Assembly (NCBI GenBank): GCA_024529925.1
Contig: JAFEUB010001542.1
Coordinates: 201,001 to 265,000, forward strand
DNA length: 64,000 nucleotides
Source: Ophthalmolycus amberensis
Lineage: Eukaryota > Chordata > Actinopteri > Perciformes > Zoarcidae
Direction: 5' to 3'
How positions within the stretch are numbered: position 1 is the first letter of the stretch; the number at the start of each line of letters is the position of its first letter. Below the pieces are notes generated by a model. That model worked only from the letters and a program-made list of their open reading frames with translations. It was not told where the DNA came from and made no database searches. Positions 58,770 through 64,000 of the stretch are shown one piece after another. The translations under genes and the position numbers were made by a program.

Positions 58770-58770
58770 A
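58236..58770 (+). repeat. 535-bp (GT)n-type microsatellite at start of ubash3b intron 1
   Basis: Nearly pure TG repeats interrupted by GTGAGTATG and GTGAG variants; starts 9 bp after the donor. The variants themselves resemble donor sites (GTGAGT). Long His/Thr frames on the reverse strand are artefacts. Confidence 0.95.
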
Positions 58771-61700
58771 GGATCACAGGCATGTGCGGAGGTCATCCGG
58801 GGACCATGACGCGGACATGGCCGGTGTGTGAGCGTTCAGTAACGGTTTCTGCTGTGGGGTCGTACGCATCGCTCCACACAGCTCGCTGGTGCTCACTGAA
58901 TACAACCACACACAACTAAAGAGTAGAATACAGTCGAATAAAGTAAAAAAAAAAGAAGTAGAGTAGTTAGCACGAGACAGAGTTACAGAAGACGATATTT
59001 TGCCTTTTTTTACTTGGTTTAAACTGGAGCCGCTCACTGTAAACAACCACACAACCAACTAAAGAGTATAATACAGTCAAAACACATTAAATCAAACACA
59101 TTAAAAACAGTATAACATTTTCCCCTTTTTTCACTGTTTTCACTGTTTTTACTTGGTTTCAACTGGAACGGTTAATGAAGATGAAACCATTGATTTTCTT
59201 TCTCATGTTTATGTGTAAGTATGTAAGTCATATTTAAAGTGGTGTTGTAGTCGTTTTCTTGAGGAGCTGTCATGTTCCGAAAACTGTAGTCATGAAGTCA
59301 TGACTATGACTGTGTGTGTGTGTGTGTGTGTGTGTCATATGGCTCACCCTGTGTCCTCTGATGTTAATGAATGGAGAGACTGTCTTTGACTTGGCCCAGA
59401 TCTGTTAGTTCACATCCGTCCCGTCGGCCTCAGTCTCTCCCTGTAAACACTACTGTACACTGGATTTCACCAACCAGGAGAGCAGCACTTTATCATGTTG
59501 GTTTAAGGCAATTATTGGTGTGTTGCTTTAGGGCGGGTCTACCTTGTGATTGACAGGTCTCTACCAGGGGTCCCATCACACGTCGCGTTTTTTTTGCGCC
59601 CCCAAATCCCGTCAATGTAGACGTGCCGAGTTAAAAAGTTTTCAACTTTATGAACGCTGCAGCTACTGTATATATGAAGTGGAAGTAGTCATCGTGACAT
59701 CACACATTGGTTTGTGGACTGATGTTTTGAAGCCTTGAGTTCGGTGATTTCACCGTCGCCATCTTGGATTACGGCCATCGTTGAACAGGACGTGACCATA
59801 TATGGACTGAGGAGGAGTGACGTAGAGACGCCGTATACGTCTCTGGTAGAGACCTGTCAATCACTGTGTAGCCCCGCCCTAAAGCATCCCCTGCTTTATG
59901 GTCTGTGTGACTCTAAATGGACCATAATGTACTAAATGAACATCATGCTGTATTGAAGAAGACTTGAAACTAGAGATTGAGACATAAACTCATGTTTACA
60001 ATGTTTACTGAGGTAATAAATCAAGAGAGGAGTAGAGTCATTTTCTCATAGACTTCTATACAACCAGAGGAGTCGCCCCCTGGTGGACACTAGAGAGAAT
60101 GCAGCTTTAACACATTATTAAAACCTATTTCTGTCCATATTTCTGAAATCTGGGGGAAATCTCACAGCACTTTTCAATTTTCTCTCACTACTATACATTT
60201 AATCTGAAAGTCTTTCCACGTCTTTCACCCAGACAGACGTCATGAGTGTGTGTGTGTGTGTGAGCGTGTGTGTGTGTGTGTGTCAGAGGAAGTGTGCTGT
60301 GGTTTGCTGAATAGACACAGCAGACGATGGCCCAGAACACACTCCCTCAGGGAAGCCACAGCCTCTTTCATATCAGCCATGAGTGCTCGGCCTCGACACG
60401 GACACTGATTAACTCTTTCTTTCTGTCTAAAGTGGTCGACCCAGTAAATTTCCTGACCAACATCAAGTGTGTCCCGTATCTGCTGTTCGATTGTTTCCTA
60501 ACATGTAAAATAGAGAGTAGACAGTTTTTTGCGATATTTTTACTTACTTGGGTTTTTACTTGGGATGTTAAAAAATATTGATTCGACCAGGACTGGGTAT
60601 TCAACCTGAATACTTTTTCAGTATTGTGCTTATTACCCTTGGACTGTTTATAAGAAGTGGACGTAACTATCGTGACGTCACTCATTAGTTTGAAATGTGG
60701 ACTGATGTTTTGAAGCTTCGAGTTTGGCAATTTGGCCGTCGCCATCTTGGATTACGGCTGTCATCACGTTGTTTTTTTGCAGACAATGAACGGAAGTTAC
60801 CATATTTGGACTGACATAAATATATATATATAATATATATATTATGAAACATTATATGACAATATACTGTATATTGTCATACCACCCAAATATCGATATA
60901 AATGTCTCTAGATTTGATTTCAGCTGAAATGTGTGTTAGATTAATTAAAGGTCAGATGTAAAAGAATCAAATGTTTTTATGTTGGCTAGCTAGCTAATTA
61001 AACACACTCAATACTATTGTTATTGCTTTTATTGTTTCTTTTTTTACCACGTAAAGTTCCTTTGAGTACCTTTTAAAGCGCTAAGCAAAGTTTTGGGCTT
61101 TTTTATCAACTGATTTAAGGCAACATTTATTTTTACTCCATTTTTAAGATATAAATGTATTGCATTGTTTAAATTAAAACTATGGTGTCCAACAACAGAT
61201 CCAGCTGTTTGTCGATAATCGATAAAAAAAGGATTCGCTCCGAATATTTCTCTTGACAACACATTCTTTAAAAAAATATATCACATAAAGTCCAGACTAC
61301 TAAGTTAGTGTTCTAACTTAATGTCTGGTGAAATGTTTAAAAGCTAGTGACGGGTACATGTTGTACATTTACTGTTGACTGGATTCTCCATGTTTGTTGG
61401 TGGGAAGCCAGTGAGGGGTCGCTCCTTTTACTTCTACTTCTACTTTGTAAGTTTTACTTCATTTTAAGGTTAATTTCTCCAGCTGCAGGTTTTTATTCCT
61501 CCGTCTTGTCATCAGTTAGAGAAGTGAAAGTTCTTTGAAAGCCTCCCAGCGTCTTCTTAGTGGAATGGAAGTTTGGTTTAATAATTAAAGTTCTCTGTTT
61601 GAGTCCTCTGCTCTTAAACCCCCACTTGAGTAGATGTTTCATAACACTGAACAAAGTCTGCCTCGTAGCGCTTTTAAAGCAGCTAAAATTGGGACTGAAT

Positions 61701-61900
61701 CTGCACTGCAGTGTTTTTCACAGATGAACCGATGCAGTGTTTAAGTGTTGGAGATCTAGAGGCGGACTCTGTGATATGTGGTCTTAAATCTGATGGTTTG
61801 GATCCTGTCATGGATTTGAGTCACAGATCAGATCAAAAGAAAAGAAAAAAGGGAGCAAATATAACTTTTAAAGATCCACAATCACGTTTTTCGCGCTGAT
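58771..61900. other. ubash3b intron 1, mixed unique and repeat DNA
   Basis: Contains diverged direct repeats at about 58870-58930 and 59035-59085 (CTCACTGAATACAACCACACACAACTAAAGAGTA type), (GT)n at 59311-59334 and 60247-60283, the dispersed repeat at 59660-60118 and a partial copy at 60640-60815. No exon is supported; the 84-codon frame at 60327-60581 has no recognised homology. Confidence 0.5.
59660..60118 (+). repeat. Dispersed repeat of the array family, ubash3b intron 1
   Basis: The fullest copy outside the array: it starts near TATATGAAGTGGAAGTAGTC, passes CGCCATCTTGGATTACGG and GACCATATATGGACTGAGG, and ends AATGCAGCTTTAACACAT. The hAT site is empty here. Confidence 0.8.
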
Positions 61901-63390
61901 ACTAATTACTGATCATCACTGATCCATATTATCAGATACAGATCCCTTTGTTGTTTGATTATAGCAGCTGGCCTACAAGGATCCAGACCGCTCTGAAGTA
62001 ACTTTAAAGCATCTAAAATTCCAAGTTTTTATTTTTACTTTGTTATATTCATATATAGTATTTATATCCATAAAAACAATTCAAATAATGAGGAAATAAA
62101 GAGATTGTATTTTACTGATAAACTAATCTCTTCATAATTATTGTTACTGATGTATAATAATGTGCGTAGAGCTCGTGTTATGAAGTTAAACATCATAATT
62201 CATCTCTAATATCTATTTTATATTCATGTGAAAACATCTCCTTCAAACTACTGGATTTATTCAAGTTCATCACCAAAACTGCATTTTACAGATTACATAT
62301 GATGAACACATCTTGATAACGTTATAATGTACCTTCAGCCAGTACTCATGTTCACTGAGCAGAGCCTGAAGGCATCATAATGTAACTGAAGTGAACCTCC
62401 TGTTGGTTAGCGGTGCTGCTAACGTTACTAGCTCTCCTCCTGTTGGTTAGCCGTTAGCGGTGCTGCTAACGTTACTAGCTCTCCTCCTGTTGGTTAGCCG
62501 TTAGCGGTGCTGCTAACGTTACTAGCTCTCCTCCTGTTGGTTAGCCGTTAGCGGTGCTGCTAACGTTACAAGCTCTCCTCCTGTTGGTTAGCCGTTAGCG
62601 GTGCTTCTAACGTTACTAGCTCTCCTCCTGTTGGCTAGCCGTCAGCGGTGCTGCTAACGTTACTAGCTCTCCTCCTGTTGGCTAGCCGTTAGCGGTGCTG
62701 CTAACGTTACTAGCTCTCCTCCTGTTGGTTAGCTGTTAGCGGTGCTGCTAACGTTACTAGCTCTCCTCCTGTTGGTTAGCCGTTAGCGGTGCTGCTAACG
62801 TTACTAGCTCTCCTCCTGTTGGTTAGCCGTTAGCGGTGCTGCTAACGCTACTAGCTCTCCTCCTGTTGGTTAGCCGTTAGCGGTGCTGCTAACGTTACTA
62901 GCTCTCCTCCTGTTGGTTAGCCGTTAGCGGTGCTGCTAACGTTACTAGCTCTCCTCCTGTTGGTTAGCCGTTAGCGGTGCTGCTAACGTTACTAGCTCTC
63001 CTCCTGTTGGTTAGCTGTTAGCGGTGCTGCTAACGTTACTAGCTCTCCTCCTGTTGGTTAGCCGTTAGCGGTGCTGCTAACGCTACTAGCTCTCCTCCTG
63101 TTGGTTAGCCGTTAGCGGTGCTGCTAACGTTACTAGCTCTCCTCCTGTTGGTTAGCCGTTAGCGGTGCTGCTAACGTTACTAGCTCTCCTCCTGTTGGTT
63201 AGCCGTTAGCGGTGCTGCTAACGTTACTAGCTCTCCTCCTGTTGGTTTAAACACTGATTGGTTGTTTACAATGAAACATTATCAGAGATCAGAGACTAGA
63301 AACACATGTTCTGCTGAATATTGGAGGAGAACCATCGTCAGTAAAACTTTATTTACACTGTGATGGTTAACGTTAAACTGTGACATTAAT
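61900..63390. mobile_element. Minisatellite-bearing element, copy B, ubash3b intron 1
   Basis: Both flanks match copy A in usf1 (left ATCCATATTATCAGATACAG, right TTTAAACACTGATTGGTTGT). Copy B keeps about 75 bp (TGTACCTTCAGCCAG...GAAGTGAA) before the satellite that copy A lacks. Confidence 0.7.
62396..63246 (+). repeat. 47-bp minisatellite, ubash3b intron 1
   Basis: About 18 units of the same repeat as 36578-37334, with the same phase and the same GTTAGC/GCTAAC hairpin. Units are more uniform in length than in the usf1 copy. Confidence 0.92.
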
Positions 63391-63762
63391 TTGTGGTCGA
63401 TGTACAGCTGAGTTCTTAGGTTGCATAAGAATGGACGCCCACTCACTTCCTGTGTTTTTGTTTCACAGTTGCTCCGATCATAGAAGTGAATACTGTTACA
63501 TTGAGAACTATAATGCACCACGTATGTAACGTGGTGCAACCCATCGTATGGTTCAAGTCTGCGAGATGGGAGCTCTGAAGAGCAGTGGAGTTGGTAACTC
63601 ATGAATTATTGACTCGTTCCCTTGTGTTGTTTTTTTTTCCCCAGCCCAGCATCTCTGAAATGCAGATGAATGTGAGTTTATTCTGAAGGTTTTTCCCCTC
63701 TCAGCTCTTCTGGGGGACTATTTGAAGACGATGTACCTATTATTACCTTCCACGTGTCATCG

Positions 63763-63763
<1 letters not shown>

Positions 63764-63798
<35 letters not shown>

Positions 63799-63825
63799 CG
63801 GTATATGTATATATTTATATATACG
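63764..63825 (+). repeat. (TA)n microsatellite
   Basis: About 15 TA units, a CCGGTATATG interruption, then a shorter TATATATTTATATATA stretch. The rest of the window to 64000 shows no gene. Confidence 0.85.
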
Positions 63826-64000
63826 TGTGTGTCTGCCATCAATAGGGAGCCTCTTAACAAGGTCACATGAATGCCATTAGTTCTGCTTCCTGAAACAGGA
63901 GAGGTGCATCAGTGTTCTCATCATATCACGGTTCATTTAGAAAGCAGGCGAACAGACGGCGCTATCAGATTATGAGCCTCGTCGTCTGCACTCAGATATC

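Noticed and set aside
58131..58796. 221-aa and 194-aa His/Thr-rich proteins
   Set aside because: Translation of the (GT)n microsatellite on the reverse strand.
60327..60581. 84-aa frame as ubash3b exon 2
   Set aside because: The sequence does not resemble the expected UBA-domain continuation and has no matching acceptor phase.

Overview
The window is vertebrate nuclear DNA, almost certainly from a teleost fish. Genes are split by GT-AG introns, and the intervening DNA is full of retroelements, non-autonomous DNA transposons, minisatellites and (GT)n/(TA)n microsatellites. Three cellular genes lie on the + strand in the order usf1 (bHLH-leucine zipper transcription factor), gkup (glucuronokinase with a nucleotidyltransferase-like N-terminus) and ubash3b (only exon 1 is inside). 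I reconstructed usf1 (10 coding exons, 298 aa) and gkup (23 coding exons, 617 aa) exon by exon. Both keep one open frame with consistent intron phases.

Layout. 1-4.65 kb: the 5' part of an endogenous retrovirus on the - strand (LTR, tRNA-iMet-like primer site, long repeat-bearing leader, gag joined to late pol remnants); it runs off the left edge. 4.7-27.0 kb: a 22-kb tandem array. It has nine copies of one hAT-type insertion (about 859 bp, same 8-bp target duplication each time) spaced 2,768 or 1,569 bp apart, alternating with fold-back segments that carry tRNA-like, Pol III-promoter-like sequences in both orientations. 28.5-37.7 kb: usf1, whose intron 3 opens with 77 full units of a 29-bp minisatellite that copies the exon 3 splice donor. 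39.5-56.7 kb: gkup, whose intron 3 ends in an AT-rich minisatellite that copies the exon 4 acceptor and holds a young 4.3-kb Ty3/gypsy element in antisense. Other gkup introns hold a hAT element with clear target duplication, a fold-back element with a G-rich satellite, and several microsatellites touching splice sites. 57.9-64 kb: ubash3b promoter, exon 1 and the start of intron 1, including a second copy of a minisatellite-bearing element also found in the last usf1 intron.

How the genes relate. Gkup is expected to salvage free glucuronate to glucuronate-1-phosphate and possibly UDP-glucuronate. USF1 binds CACGTG E-boxes, three of which lie in the 1.1 kb upstream of the gkup start; a regulatory link is only a guess. 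The most notable signals are (a) two independent minisatellites that have each amplified a splice junction, giving ladders of AG|GT sites, and (b) the large composite array with inverted tRNA-like modules, spacer inversion and two unit lengths. All similarity statements come from reading by eye; no alignment or database search was run.
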